Numbered from the stretch's first letter, positions 7,551 to 17,202 are shown. The stretch: DNA of 49,194 nt from an uncultured Bacteroides sp. (GCA_945965395.1 CAMFND010000042.1:1-49194), one strand, 5' to 3'. Program-made: numbers and translations. The notes: generated from the letters alone by a model not told the origin.

Positions 7551-8516
7551 TCAGTTCTGCTGTTCGCGTAGGCGCTGAATTTCACGCTGCACGTCGTACT
7601 GGTTGTTTCTGACTTTATCTTTTCGGAAGAATTCTTTTCGCCGGATGGAGTCCTCGGCTGCTTTCTGGCGAATGTATTTATACAGGTTTCCCGCATCCTC
7701 CGCCTGCGCTGGTTGCGGGTTTTTCTTTTTCTCCACTTTTACGGTATCGGGCCGAATCTCCGCTTGTTTCTTTACGGAGTCAGGAGAGGCATAAATGGGC
7801 AGGAGAGGGGCTTCCGAAAAAGCCGGCTGAAAGGTGAGCAGCGTCTGTGTGCTGTCGGCCGCCTGCTGTTTACGGAGCTGACGGTAGAAATTAGGCACTT
7901 TCATGCTGTCAGCTGCCGTGGGCTGATAGTCGGCATACGTTTTCCAGGCATTGGCATGCTTGCGGTTGTGTGCCAGCATACGCCCGCGGCGGGTCATATT
8001 GTCATAGATAAAGCCCATGAAATCGAGTCCGCCGATACCGATGCCTACACCTGCAGAGCCTCCCACACTTTCATACATCCGTCCGGGAGAAGGCTTGATG
8101 CTGCGTCCGTATTCTTCGTCTGCATATATGCGATTAGGATTCAGTGTCCAGGAAATTTCCCACTGCTTGGGCCGTCCGGCCACCAGTACATCATATACAG
8201 GGTCTTCTCCGAAACGGGTCCAGATGGTGTAAGGTTCCATGCGGACATAACTTTCCGGTTTCCACACTTTGGTGGTATCAATCAGGCTGCGGGGCACTTT
8301 CAGGTCTACTTTGAAGTCCATCCACTTTTTGTTCAGCGGGGCTTCCAATGGCTTGTTTTCCTGTTTGGGTAGGGGATTAAAATCAAATTGAATCATTTTT
8401 ACTGCATCCATGTTGAGTTGCAGTTCCTTTTCCTGCTGCTGGCTCATGGCGGGCAGGATACCGACTGTACATAGAATCAGAGTCAGCCGGGATGACAGGT
8501 GTAAAGAGTAGTTCAT
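7551..8516 (-). CDS. Exported protein of unknown function (DUF4858-like)
   Basis: 321 residues starting with a signal peptide (about residues 1-25, ending GILPAMSQQ). The mature part has a conserved-looking globular region with KKWMDFKVDLKVPRSLID and MEPYTIWTRFGEDPVYDVLV, then a glycine-rich stretch (SVGGSAGVGIGIGGLDFMGF) and a charged C-terminal tail rich in K, E, R and Q (PQPAQAEDAGNLYKYIRQKAAEDSIRR). It resembles a Bacteroidales-only family I recall as DUF4858; the family number is from memory. Function unknown, probably periplasmic or envelope associated. It lies 13 bases downstream of an NlpC/P60 lipoprotein gene and is likely co-transcribed, hinting at a cell-wall context. Confidence 0.75.
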   Translation of the reverse strand: MNYSLHLSSRLTLILCTVGILPAMSQQQEKELQLNMDAVKMIQFDFNPLPKQENKPLEAPLNKKWMDFKVDLKVPRSLIDTTKVWKPESYVRMEPYTIWTRFGEDPVYDVLVAGRPKQWEISWTLNPNRIYADEEYGRSIKPSPGRMYESVGGSAGVGIGIGGLDFMGFIYDNMTRRGRMLAHNRKHANAWKTYADYQPTAADSMKVPNFYRQLRKQQAADSTQTLLTFQPAFSEAPLLPIYASPDSVKKQAEIRPDTVKVEKKKNPQPAQAEDAGNLYKYIRQKAAEDSIRRKEFFRKDKVRNNQYDVQREIQRLREQQN

Positions 8517-8529
8517 GCCGTGTACGTGT

Positions 8530-9060
8530 TTATAGTCCTTTTACTCGTCCTCCCTGCATCCAGCACTTGCGGTAATAAGGCTCTTCCAGCCGACTGACGA
8601 TGACGCCTGAACTGGTGCTGGCATGCACAAATTTTCCATCTTTCAGGTAAATGCCTACGTGATTGGCAACGCGCTTACGCCGTCCGTTATGAAAGAATAC
8701 CAGATCGCCTTCCTTTAGCTGGCGCTTGGATACTTTTCGACAGTCTTCCGTACGCTGGGCGTCGGAATTGCGTTGCAGTTTCTTGTGGTACACTTTTTTA
8801 TAGACAGCAGACGTGAAACCTGAACAGTCCGTTCCCCGGTGAGTGCTTCCTCCGTGTCGGTAGGGCACTCCAATCCAGTCGGCCACTTCCACATAGAGTC
8901 GATGATTGTCGTTGGCATCGATGTCCATTTCCAGTCGCACAGCTGCACGCGCCAGTTCACGGTAGTCCACGCGCGGAGCACGTGTGCCACACGAAGAAAG
9001 TATGAGGCAGAGCCCAAACAAGATATAGACTGAAAAACGAGTGATGCAGTATTTGTACAT
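8530..9060 (-). CDS. NlpC/P60 family lipoprotein, probable murein endopeptidase
   Basis: 176 residues. A lipoprotein signal peptide ends in the lipobox LSSC with Cys24, so the enzyme is membrane anchored. The NlpC/P60 cysteine-peptidase domain fills the rest: catalytic Cys79 in GTDCSGF, His134 in NHVGIYL and a third polar residue around His146 (KFVHAST). Family members (Spr/MepS type) cleave D-glutamyl-meso-DAP or related bonds in peptidoglycan stem peptides. Start ATG 9060 follows a good -7 box. The gene is first in a two-gene unit with the exported protein next to it. Confidence 0.9.
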   Translation of the reverse strand: MYKYCITRFSVYILFGLCLILSSCGTRAPRVDYRELARAAVRLEMDIDANDNHRLYVEVADWIGVPYRHGGSTHRGTDCSGFTSAVYKKVYHKKLQRNSDAQRTEDCRKVSKRQLKEGDLVFFHNGRRKRVANHVGIYLKDGKFVHASTSSGVIVSRLEEPYYRKCWMQGGRVKGL

Positions 9061-9076
9061 GATTGTTTATTTTGAA

Positions 9077-9084
9077 CAAATGTA
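9077..9084 (-). promoter_or_regulatory. -7 box of the NlpC/P60 gene
   Basis: Minus strand TACATTTG, matching TAnnTTTG, 16 bases before the ATG. The -33 region is weak. Confidence 0.5.
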
Positions 9085-9173
9085 CGTAATATCCTTGTTA
9101 CATGGATAGGTGCTTAGGGTATTTTAGAACCTGTTGAAGATTGTTTCATTTTACGTTTTCTGTATTACACATA

Positions 9174-9215
9174 AAAAGCAGCGTCTTTCTCATTTTCGGG
9201 AAAGACGCTGCTTTT
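9174..9215 (-). terminator. Terminator of the trxB/M16 peptidase unit
   Basis: A perfect 16-bp stem (9174-9189 paired with 9200-9215; core GCAGCGTCTTTC) with a 10-base loop and flanking A/T runs, 24 bases beyond the M16 peptidase stop codon. Confidence 0.85.
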
Positions 9216-9238
9216 ACAAATTGATTATCTATGGTATA

Positions 9239-12052
9239 TTATTTCTGTACCGGAGAACTCATGCTGACTTCCACTTCGTTCTTCTGTCCGAAGAAGGTCT
9301 TGGCAAAGGCTTTCAGGTCGTCTCCGCTGATAGCATTCACTGTGGCTTCGTATCCGGTATTCATATCCAGATTTTCCCAGTAGTACGTATTCAGGATACC
9401 CATCCAGTAGCCGTTTTCTTTCTGGTTCTGTTTGTAGGTCTTCAGCATGTATTCCTTCACCTTACTCAGGTCTTCGCTAACCGGACCTTTTTCGATGAAT
9501 TCCTGAATACCTTCATTAATCAGTTTTACCATTTCTTCACGGCGGTTCGGGTCAGTATCGAAGTATACCTGAAAGGCACCTTTCTCAGTCGGATACTTGC
9601 TCAGGCTTCCACTACAGCTTACACCGTATGTACCACCGGCATCTTCACGTACAGTACGCAGGTAAACCATGTTCAGCAACTGACCGAGCATGCTCATCTG
9701 CAGGTTGTTCTTTAAATCATACTTGCAGTCGCCGGAATAAACCATCAGCACGGTAGCCTTCGGAGTTTCCAGTTCCTTCACGAAGTTGTTTTCGAAATGT
9801 CCTTTGCGGATGGCCATGCCTGTATCGCGGAATTTTTCGTTTCGCTTAGTAGCTGGCAGTGCACCCAGGTACTGTTCGATAAGCGGAGTAGCTGTTTTTG
9901 CATCTACGTTACCTACCAGAATGAAGGTAAAGTCGCTGGCATCCGCAAAACGGTTCTTGTAGAGTTCCATCACTTTATTGTAGTCAATCTTGTCGAGCAT
10001 GTCGGCTTTCATAGACAATGCACGCGGATGACGGTTGTAAAGTGCTACGTTGATAGAATCGCTGAATGCAGTCATCGGGTCAGCTTCCTGATTAGCCAGA
10101 GCAGCCTTGTTACGTGTGATGAAAGAAGTGAAGGCTTCCTGGTCCATACGCGGTGCAGTGAAGCGCAGGTAAGTCAACTGCAGCATGGTTTCCAAGTCTT
10201 TCGGAGAGCAGCTTCCTGACAATCCTTCTGAATAGGTGCTGACCATTGCGCTGGCTAATGCCATCTTTCCGGCCAATACTTTATCCAAGTCTACAGAATT
10301 GAAGTTGCCCAGTCCACCCAATGAAGCAATCTGGCTGATCAGAGCGAACTGCAATACATCTTTATCGTTGAATAATGAAGTTCCACCCGGACTGAAGGCC
10401 TGCATGCGTACTTCGTCGGCCTTGAAATCTGTCGGTTTCAGAATGACACGCACACCGTTGCTCAGTGTCAGGATAGTAGAACCGAACACACCCTGTTCTG
10501 TCTTCACTACCTTTCCAGCATGTGGTTTTTCCTTCATCAGCGGTTCATCGGATACCTTGTCTACATAAGCTGTCAGCTTTTCAGCTTTCACCTTATCAAT
10601 TACAGCTTTCAGTTCAGCTTCCGTCGGATATTTCATACCGTCTTTCTCCGGACAGAATATGCTCAACACGATGTTTTTCTCTGTAATAAGCTGCTTCATT
10701 ACCTGATTAACAGCTTCTACCGGAATGTTCGGCACAATCTGATTCATGATGGCATATTCATTTTCAATGCCCGGAATCGGTTCATTGTCAATGAAATGAC
10801 GCACATATTCGTTTACATAGCTTGCATTACGCTGTTTGTTACGTTCATTGTAGGCTGATTCCAGTCCGCGCAGGTAATCAGCTTTCGCACGGGCATATTC
10901 GCTGGCTGTGAAACCAAACTGACGCACGCGTTCAATTTCGCGCATCAATGTTTCTGTGGTCAGGATGATGCCGTCTTCCTTGGCTGCGGCAAAGGCTGCA
11001 AATGCTCCTTTTGTCTTAGCTACCAGGTAATCTCCATCCTGTACACCTGCTTCAATGAACGGCGGGTTAGCCTGCTGGGTCAGCTCGTTCAAACGGCTGT
11101 TAAGCATGCTTTCGATAGAAGAAACCATGTAGTTCATTACCAGATAACTCATGTTGTTCTTCTGGTCGTTAGGCACTACATCGTGTTTGTGGAACAGATA
11201 TACGATGGGCACCTGCTGTTCCTTGTCTTTTGCCACGGTAATGATAGGTTCATCATTGTCGGGCACAGGGAAGTATTTACGTTCTGCAGCGTTGGCCGGC
11301 ATTTCAATCGGAGAGAACAGCTTCTTGATTTTTGCTTCGATGCTGTCCACATTAATGTCGCCCACTACCACGATACCCTGCTGGTCTGGACGGTACCATT
11401 TCTCATAATAGTCTCTCAATGCCTGGTAAGGGAAGTTGTCTACCACTTCCATCGTTCCGATGGGCAGACGATAGGCATACTTGCTGTCCTTATACATGGC
11501 AGGGAATACCTTTTCATACATACGCATCATGGCTCCTGTGCGTGTACGCCATTCTTCGTGGATAACTCCACGTTCTTTGTCGATTTCTTTCGGAGCAAGC
11601 GTCAGGTCGTTGGCCCAATCGTGCAAAATCAACAGACAAGAGTCTACGATTCCGTCACGAATAACTGGTACATTAGAAATGTTGTACACAGTTTCATCTA
11701 CTGAAGTATATGCGTTCAGGTTAGCTCCAAACTTCACGCCGATACTTTCAAGGTATTCACGAAGCAGATTGTCGGGGAAGTGAGTGGTTCCGTTGAAACA
11801 CATGTGCTCCAGGAAGTGCGCCAGACCACGCTGGTTGTCTTCTTCCAGGATAGAACCTACTTTCTGTGCAATGTAGAAGTCGGCCTGATTGTCGGGCAAC
11901 TCATTGTGACGGATGTAGTAAGTCAATCCGTTTTCTAACTTGCCGATACGCACGTTGGGATCGGTAGGGATGGGCGGCATCTGTTGGGCAAATGCGGTCA
12001 TCGCACCTCCCACAAAAATTACCGCCGCAAAAGTTCTTTTCAAAACTTTCAT
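9239..12052 (-). CDS. M16 family zinc metallopeptidase (pitrilysin-like), exported
   Basis: 937 residues with a signal peptide (cleavage near AFAQQ, residue 23). The active site is the inverted zinc motif HFLEH (79-83) with the downstream glutamate in EIDKERGVIHEEW (about Glu159). Two M16 repeats are expected: an active N-terminal half and an inactive C-terminal half, the latter with RTVREDAGGTYGVSCSGSLS typical of the C-terminal repeat. Such periplasmic M16B peptidases degrade small proteins and peptides. Start ATG 12052. It lies 27 bases after trxB on the same strand with no obvious promoter between, so it may be co-transcribed. A strong terminator follows. Confidence 0.92.
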   Translation of the reverse strand: MKVLKRTFAAVIFVGGAMTAFAQQMPPIPTDPNVRIGKLENGLTYYIRHNELPDNQADFYIAQKVGSILEEDNQRGLAHFLEHMCFNGTTHFPDNLLREYLESIGVKFGANLNAYTSVDETVYNISNVPVIRDGIVDSCLLILHDWANDLTLAPKEIDKERGVIHEEWRTRTGAMMRMYEKVFPAMYKDSKYAYRLPIGTMEVVDNFPYQALRDYYEKWYRPDQQGIVVVGDINVDSIEAKIKKLFSPIEMPANAAERKYFPVPDNDEPIITVAKDKEQQVPIVYLFHKHDVVPNDQKNNMSYLVMNYMVSSIESMLNSRLNELTQQANPPFIEAGVQDGDYLVAKTKGAFAAFAAAKEDGIILTTETLMREIERVRQFGFTASEYARAKADYLRGLESAYNERNKQRNASYVNEYVRHFIDNEPIPGIENEYAIMNQIVPNIPVEAVNQVMKQLITEKNIVLSIFCPEKDGMKYPTEAELKAVIDKVKAEKLTAYVDKVSDEPLMKEKPHAGKVVKTEQGVFGSTILTLSNGVRVILKPTDFKADEVRMQAFSPGGTSLFNDKDVLQFALISQIASLGGLGNFNSVDLDKVLAGKMALASAMVSTYSEGLSGSCSPKDLETMLQLTYLRFTAPRMDQEAFTSFITRNKAALANQEADPMTAFSDSINVALYNRHPRALSMKADMLDKIDYNKVMELYKNRFADASDFTFILVGNVDAKTATPLIEQYLGALPATKRNEKFRDTGMAIRKGHFENNFVKELETPKATVLMVYSGDCKYDLKNNLQMSMLGQLLNMVYLRTVREDAGGTYGVSCSGSLSKYPTEKGAFQVYFDTDPNRREEMVKLINEGIQEFIEKGPVSEDLSKVKEYMLKTYKQNQKENGYWMGILNTYYWENLDMNTGYEATVNAISGDDLKAFAKTFFGQKNEVEVSMSSPVQK

Positions 12053-12079
12053 CGTAGTTTTTATTTAGGTTGTGAGTAA

Positions 12080-13027
12080 TCAAAGAAGCCCATTGGCAGA
12101 GAGATAGCGCTCGGCTTCGATGGCTGCCTTGCATCCGCTTCCAGCTGCTGTAATGGCCTGGCGGTAATGCGGATCGGCTACATCGCCTGCAGCAAATACG
12201 CCCGGAATACCGGTGCAAGGTGTGTTGCCTTCAGTAATGATATAACCGGTTTCATCGGTTTTCACCCACGGTTTGAAAATGTCAGAATTCGGTTTGTGAC
12301 CGATAGCCAGGAAGAATCCGTCGATCGCCACATCGTAGCGTTCTTCGTCGGCTTCACCCATACGTTTCACTACGTGCATACCTTCCACACCGTTGTCACC
12401 GAACAGACCAACTGCATTGTGCTCAAACAAAACGGTAATATGCGGATGATTCAACACGCGTTCCTGCATGATTTTAGAAGCCCGGAGGAACGGCTTACGT
12501 ACCACAAGATATACCTTGCTGGCCAGTCCTGCCAGGTACACAGCTTCCTCGCAGGCAGTATCGCCACCGCCTACTACGGCTACGGTTTTCTTGCGGTAGA
12601 AAAAGCCGTCGCAAGTAGCACAAGCACTTACGCCCATACCTGCATATTTCTTTTCGTCTTCCAGCCCTAAGTATTTGGCAGTAGCACCGGTAGAAATAAT
12701 CACGGTGTCGGCAGTGATTTCCTTTTCGTCGTCTATCACAAATGTATAAGGAGCCTTGCTCAGATCGGCTTTAGTCACAATACCGTTACGAATGTCGGCA
12801 CCGAAACGTTCAGCCTGTCTTTTCAGGTCGTCCATCAGCACCGGACCGGTTACACCATCCGGATAGCCGGGAAAGTTTTCTACTTCGGTAGTAATGGTAA
12901 GCTGACCACCAGGTTGTATACCTTCATAAAGTACGGGAGAAAGATTGGCACGGCTAGTATAGATAGCGGCCGTGTATCCTGCGGGACCTGATCCGATGAT
13001 CAGGCATTTTACATGTTCTGTTGCCAT
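12080..13027 (-). CDS. trxB: Thioredoxin-disulfide reductase
   Basis: 315-residue FAD/NADPH flavoenzyme that reduces thioredoxin in the cytoplasm. The FAD-binding motif GSGPAG (12-17), redox-active CATC (136-139), NADPH-binding GGGDTA (153-158) and C-terminal FAD motif GVFAAGDVADPHYRQ are intact, and length is normal for the low-molecular-weight enzyme. Start ATG 13027. It diverges from aspS. A probable -7 box lies about 43 bases upstream. The M16 peptidase gene follows 27 bases downstream. Confidence 0.96.
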   Translation of the reverse strand: MATEHVKCLIIGSGPAGYTAAIYTSRANLSPVLYEGIQPGGQLTITTEVENFPGYPDGVTGPVLMDDLKRQAERFGADIRNGIVTKADLSKAPYTFVIDDEKEITADTVIISTGATAKYLGLEDEKKYAGMGVSACATCDGFFYRKKTVAVVGGGDTACEEAVYLAGLASKVYLVVRKPFLRASKIMQERVLNHPHITVLFEHNAVGLFGDNGVEGMHVVKRMGEADEERYDVAIDGFFLAIGHKPNSDIFKPWVKTDETGYIITEGNTPCTGIPGVFAAGDVADPHYRQAITAAGSGCKAAIEAERYLSANGLL

Positions 13028-13069
13028 AAATTTGGAATAAAGTTTGTCTTAATTTGAATAATTGTAAAG

Positions 13070-13077
13070 CAAATGTA
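13070..13077 (-). promoter_or_regulatory. -7 box of trxB
   Basis: Minus strand TACATTTG (TAnnTTTG), 43 bases upstream of the trxB ATG. No -33 box at the usual distance. Confidence 0.45.
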
Positions 13078-13172
13078 TATATTTTTTAGAATAGTCCTTT
13101 TATTTATTCAAAGAATTTACCGAAATATGCATTCTTTATTCATTCTTATTCGACCTTTGAGGGGGGATTTTT

Positions 13173-13204
13173 ATTGCATAAATGAAAAATAGATGCTAAC
13201 TTTG
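13173..13204 (+). promoter_or_regulatory. Promoter of aspS
   Basis: -7 box TAACTTTG (13197-13204) with a 20-base spacer to ATTG (13173-13176) at the -33 position. The leader to the ATG at 13241 is about 30 bases and A-rich. Confidence 0.65.
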
Positions 13205-13240
13205 CCCGTCAATTAGATAAAACTAACATTTAATAAAGAT

Positions 13241-15004
13241 ATGTTTAGAAGTCATACTTGCGGTGAGTTACGACTCGCCGATGCAGGCAAGAACGTGACA
13301 CTGGCCGGATGGGTGCAGCGTGCACGTAAGATGGGAGGAATGACATTTGTGGACCTCCGCGACCGCTACGGTATTACGCAGCTGGTGTTCAACACGGAAG
13401 TGAACGCCGAACTTTGTGAGCGTGCCAACCACCTGGGACGTGAATTCGTGATTCAGGTGAAAGGAACTGTTAGCGAACGTTCCAGCAAAAATGCCAATAT
13501 CCCGACGGGAGAAATTGAAATCATCGTATCGGAACTGAATATCCTGAATTCAGCCCAGACACCGCCTTTCACTATTGAAGACAATACGGACGGGGGGGAT
13601 GACCTTCGTATGAAATACCGTTATCTGGACTTGCGCCGTACTGCTATACGCAAGAACCTGGAACTCCGTCACCGCATGACAATGGAAGTTCGCCGTTATC
13701 TGGACAGCAAGGGCTTCCTGGAAGTGGAAACTCCGATGCTGATTGGTTCTACTCCAGAAGGTGCACGCGACTTCGTGGTTCCTTCACGTATGAACCCAGG
13801 ACAATTCTATGCATTGCCTCAGTCTCCGCAGACTTTGAAGCAGCTGCTAATGGTTTCCGGCTTCGACCGTTATTTCCAGATTGTAAAATGTTTCCGTGAT
13901 GAAGACCTTCGTGCAGACCGTCAGCCTGAGTTTACACAGATTGACTGCGAAATGAGCTTCGTAGAACAGGAAGACATCATCAATACTTTTGAAGGTATGG
14001 CAAAGCATTTATTCAAGGAACTTCGCGGAGTGGAACTTACAGAACCGTTCCTGCGTATGCCGTGGGCAGATGCCATGAAATATTACGGAAGTGACAAACC
14101 GGATTTGCGTTTCGGTATGAAGTTCGTTGAACTGATGGATGTGCTGAAAGGCTATGGTTTCTCTGTATTCGACAATGCAGCTTATATCGGTGGTATCTGT
14201 GCAGAAGGTGCAGCTCACTACACTCGCAAGCAGCTGGATCAGTTGACAGAGTTCGTAAAACGTCCGCAGATTGGTGCCAAAGGTATGGTATATGCCCGTA
14301 TTGAAGCAGACGGTACCGTGAAGTCAAGCGTAGACAAGTTCTACAGTCAGGAAGTGCTACAGAAGATGAAAGAAGCATTTGGTGCTAAACCGGGTGACTT
14401 GATTCTGATTCTGAGCGGTGATGATGCCATGAAGACTCGCAAGCAGCTTTGCGAACTGCGTTTGGAAATGGGTAACCAGTTGGGCTTGCGCGACAAGAAC
14501 AAGTTTGCTTGCCTATGGGTAGTAGACTTCCCGATGTTCGAATGGAGCGAAGAAGAAGGCCGCTTGATGGCTATGCACCATCCGTTTACTCACCCCAAAG
14601 ACGAGGATATTCCTTTGCTGGATACCGATCCGGCTGCCGTTCGTGCCGATGCATACGACATGGTTATCAACGGTGTGGAAGTTGGTGGTGGTTCAATCCG
14701 TATCCACGACTCTGCATTGCAGGCTAAAATGTTCGAGATTCTGGGATTCACTCCAGAGAAAGCACAGGAACAGTTCGGCTTCTTGATGAATGCCTTCAAG
14801 TTTGGTGCACCTCCTCACGGTGGTCTGGCATACGGACTCGACCGTTGGGTATCTCTGTTTGCCGGTCTGGATTCTATCCGCGACTGCATCGCCTTCCCGA
14901 AGAACAACTCCGGACGTGACGTGATGCTGGATGCTCCTGGCTTCCTCGACCAAAAACAGTTGGATGAACTGAACCTGAAAATTGACATCAAGGAAAATAA
15001 TTAA
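13241..15004 (+). CDS. aspS: Aspartyl-tRNA synthetase
   Basis: 587-residue class II aminoacyl-tRNA synthetase charging tRNA-Asp. An N-terminal OB-fold anticodon-binding domain (about 1-105) is followed by the catalytic core. Motif 2 is [16 protein letters not shown] (218-233) and motif 3 is [11 protein letters not shown] near 530-540, followed by the conserved [13 protein letters not shown]. The large bacterial insertion domain between motifs 2 and 3 is present, so this is the bacterial AspRS type. Whether it is discriminating or also charges tRNA-Asn cannot be told here. The GtrA-like gene follows 35 bases later, probably on the same transcript. Confidence 0.97.
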   Translation: MFRSHTCGELRLADAGKNVTLAGWVQRARKMGGMTFVDLRDRYGITQLVFNTEVNAELCERANHLGREFVIQVKGTVSERSSKNANIPTGEIEIIVSELNILNSAQTPPFTIEDNTDGGDDLRMKYRYLDLRRTAIRKNLELRHRMTMEVRRYLDSKGFLEVETPMLIGSTPEGARDFVVPSRMNPGQFYALPQSPQTLKQLLMVSGFDRYFQIVKCFRDEDLRADRQPEFTQIDCEMSFVEQEDIINTFEGMAKHLFKELRGVELTEPFLRMPWADAMKYYGSDKPDLRFGMKFVELMDVLKGYGFSVFDNAAYIGGICAEGAAHYTRKQLDQLTEFVKRPQIGAKGMVYARIEADGTVKSSVDKFYSQEVLQKMKEAFGAKPGDLILILSGDDAMKTRKQLCELRLEMGNQLGLRDKNKFACLWVVDFPMFEWSEEEGRLMAMHHPFTHPKDEDIPLLDTDPAAVRADAYDMVINGVEVGGGSIRIHDSALQAKMFEILGFTPEKAQEQFGFLMNAFKFGAPPHGGLAYGLDRWVSLFAGLDSIRDCIAFPKNNSGRDVMLDAPGFLDQKQLDELNLKIDIKENN

Positions 15005-15039
15005 TAACGTTTCAAGGAAAAAGACAAGAAAGTAACCGG

Positions 15040-15429
15040 ATGAAGGAATCGGTACGGATTATACGCTTTGCAATAATAGGAACGCTCAATGCCCTGATTG
15101 CAGCTTTCGTAGTATGGCTGTTGATGCACATCGAGGGAGAGAGCTATATTATAGCTAATATATGCGCATATATCGTGGCACAGATACACAACTTTATCTG
15201 GTGCAAATACTGGATTTTTCCGCTTGAAACAGATGACAAAAAAAATAGCATCTGGCATCAGATGCTATTTTTTATTGGTGCTTTCGCACTGGCTTATAGT
15301 GCGCAGTTCCTTTTTCTTCTTATGCTCGTAGAGCTTCTTCACTGCAATGAATACCTGGCACAGTTCCTCGGACTCTTTATTTATGGTGCCGTCAATTTCA
15401 TTTGTAATCGCCGCCTGACTTTCCGTTAG
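15040..15429 (+). CDS. GtrA-like membrane protein
   Basis: 129 residues with four predicted transmembrane helices, matching the GtrA family (FAIIGTLNALIAAFVVWLL at the N-terminus; NFIWCKYWIF; FICNRRLTFR at the C-terminus). GtrA-type proteins take part in moving lipid-linked sugars across the inner membrane or in cell-envelope polysaccharide modification. Start ATG 15040. The last four bases overlap the convergent ACT-domain gene. An unusual feature is a perfect 15-bp hairpin with A/T tails inside the coding region at 15238-15273 (encoding roughly DKKNSIWHQMLFF), described separately. Confidence 0.9.
   Translation: MKESVRIIRFAIIGTLNALIAAFVVWLLMHIEGESYIIANICAYIVAQIHNFIWCKYWIFPLETDDKKNSIWHQMLFFIGAFALAYSAQFLFLLMLVELLHCNEYLAQFLGLFIYGAVNFICNRRLTFR
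15238..15273 (-). terminator. Terminator-like hairpin inside the GtrA-like gene
   Basis: 15240-15254 pairs perfectly with 15259-15273 (core ATAGCATCTG-GCAT-CAGATGCTAT). On the minus strand it is followed by eight Ts (15245-15238) and on the plus strand its 3' arm ends in six Ts. It lies 153 bases beyond the ACT-domain gene stop, so it probably ends the minus-strand paaK/ACT transcript while being embedded in the opposing coding sequence. Confidence 0.65.
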
Positions 15430-15854
15430 GCCATCTTTACCAGATTTTCTTCTTCAATGTACTGAAGTCTCTTTTCCAGTATCACTTCACGCGTTTTCTC
15501 CGTGTTGTCGGTACGGAATACCAGTATACCTTTTCCTCCCAACAAGAAGGAATAGAGGTAGGAGATACCTATGCCTGTTTCGCTGAAGCTGCGGATGGCA
15601 TCGGCAGCCCGTCCCGGTTCATTATCCAGACTGATGGCAAACACTTCGGATACATTGGCTGAGATGCCAGCATCCTTCAATACTTCATAGGCACGCAACG
15701 GCTCGGAACAGATAATACGGTAGATGCCGTACTCTACAGTATCAGATATGGTAGAAGCAATCAACTGGATATGCGCTTCTTTCAGTAGTTCAAGCACCTG
15801 AAGCAGTGTGCCCGACTTGTTTTCTACAAAAACAGATAGTTGATGTATGGTCAT
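15426..15854 (-). CDS. ACT-domain protein
   Basis: 142 residues forming two ACT-like modules (about 1-66 and 68-140): TIHQLSVFVENKSGTLLQVLELL and VFAISLDNEPGRAADAIRSF each match the start of an ACT repeat. ACT domains bind small ligands, usually amino acids. This stand-alone version commonly accompanies phenylacetate-CoA ligase genes in anaerobes, where it may sense or regulate aromatic amino acid metabolism. It lies 12 bases downstream of paaK and is surely co-transcribed. Convergent with the GtrA-like gene with a four-base overlap of stop codons (15426-15429). Confidence 0.9.
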   Translation of the reverse strand: MTIHQLSVFVENKSGTLLQVLELLKEAHIQLIASTISDTVEYGIYRIICSEPLRAYEVLKDAGISANVSEVFAISLDNEPGRAADAIRSFSETGIGISYLYSFLLGGKGILVFRTDNTEKTREVILEKRLQYIEEENLVKMA

Positions 15855-15866
15855 ACTCTTTTATTT

Positions 15867-17165
15867 TTAAATCAATGTTTTTCGTAAATCTTTCACGCGT
15901 ACGGCTTTTCCTTCCTGTACGGGCAGGCTTCCTTTAGGCACCAGTTTCACGCGCGGGGTAATCAGGATTTCGTCTTTCAACTGTCGGGTAATTTCCTTAG
16001 TCAGGTTCTGAAGGAATCCGTAGTCATCGGTAAAGTCATTCAATTCTACTTCCACCGTCATCTCGTCGTTCGCATCAAGGTTGGTCAGTGTAATAAGGTA
16101 CTCATTGCCCAGTTCCTTGAACTGCAGCAAGATGTTCTCAATCTGAATCGGGAAGATATTGACACCCTTGAGAATCATCATGTCGTCACTGCGGCCTTTC
16201 ATTCGGTCAAGACGCTTGTGATGGCGTCCGCATGGACAATCGCCCGGAAGAATACGGGTCAGGTCACGTGTACGGTAACGCAGTAGCGGCATTGCTTCAC
16301 GGTTGATGGTGGTGAGCACCAGTTCGCCCACTTCGCCTTCGGGTACCGGTTCCAATGTGACAGGGTCCACAATTTCTACGATATAATAATCCTCCCAGAT
16401 GTGGAGTCCGTTCTGTTCCATGCATTCAAAAGCAACACCTGGGCCACACATTTCCGACATACCGAAAGAGTTGTAGGCTTTCACGCCCAGCATCTGTTCA
16501 ATACGGCGACGCTGTTCGTCAGAGTGCGGTTCGGCCCCGATTATCAAGGTCTTCAGATGAGTATCGCGGCGCGGGTCAATGTGCATCTCTTCCATCACTT
16601 CATACAAACGGCCGGCATAACTCGGGATGGCATGAAGAGCGGTGGTACCAAAGTCGGTGATAAACTTAATCTGCCGCTTGGTATTGCCGGCAGCAGCCGG
16701 AACAGTCAGCATACCCAGACGTTCGGCACCATACTGGAAACCCAAGCCACCGGTAAACATACCGTAGCCGGAAGAATTTTGGAAAATATCTCCTTTACGC
16801 AGCCCCACCATATACAGACAGCGTGCTACGGCATTGGCCCATTCTTCCAAATCGTGCTGTGTGTGCAGAATCACGGTAGGAGTTCCTGTGGTACCACTGG
16901 AAGAATGGAGACGGACTACCTCTTCCAAAGGCACGGCAGAAAGCCCGAACGGATAATGGTCGCGTAAATCCTGTTTGGTAGTGAAAGGAATTTTCTGTAA
17001 ATCCTCCAGTGACTGTATATCTTCCGGTTTGATGCCGCATTGCTGAAAGTGTTCCTTGTAGAACGGAGAATGCATGCAACGGTCGATGGTTGCTTTCAAC
17101 CGTTTCAACTGAAGTTTCTCAATGTCCGGTCTCGACAAGGTTTCCACTTCAGGATGCAAGTACAT
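15867..17165 (-). CDS. paaK: Phenylacetate-CoA ligase (AMP-forming)
   Basis: 432-residue adenylate-forming enzyme activating phenylacetate or a related aryl acid to its CoA thioester. The ATP-binding loop is SSSGTTGTPTV (88-98). Further hallmarks are NSFGMSEMCGPGVAFEC, the RTRDLTRIL segment and the C-terminal DRMKGRSDDMMILKGVNIFP, all typical of PaaK rather than of fatty acid ligases. In anaerobic gut Bacteroidetes these enzymes work in aromatic amino acid (arylpyruvate/arylacetate) metabolism. Start ATG 17165, with a -7 box behind it. Paired with an ACT-domain gene downstream. Exact substrate not readable from sequence. Confidence 0.93.
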   Translation of the reverse strand: MYLHPEVETLSRPDIEKLQLKRLKATIDRCMHSPFYKEHFQQCGIKPEDIQSLEDLQKIPFTTKQDLRDHYPFGLSAVPLEEVVRLHSSSGTTGTPTVILHTQHDLEEWANAVARCLYMVGLRKGDIFQNSSGYGMFTGGLGFQYGAERLGMLTVPAAAGNTKRQIKFITDFGTTALHAIPSYAGRLYEVMEEMHIDPRRDTHLKTLIIGAEPHSDEQRRRIEQMLGVKAYNSFGMSEMCGPGVAFECMEQNGLHIWEDYYIVEIVDPVTLEPVPEGEVGELVLTTINREAMPLLRYRTRDLTRILPGDCPCGRHHKRLDRMKGRSDDMMILKGVNIFPIQIENILLQFKELGNEYLITLTNLDANDEMTVEVELNDFTDDYGFLQNLTKEITRQLKDEILITPRVKLVPKGSLPVQEGKAVRVKDLRKTLI

Positions 17166-17202
17166 TGGTCGTTTTTCATATTATTTTTCGTTGTTTGATG
17201 CA

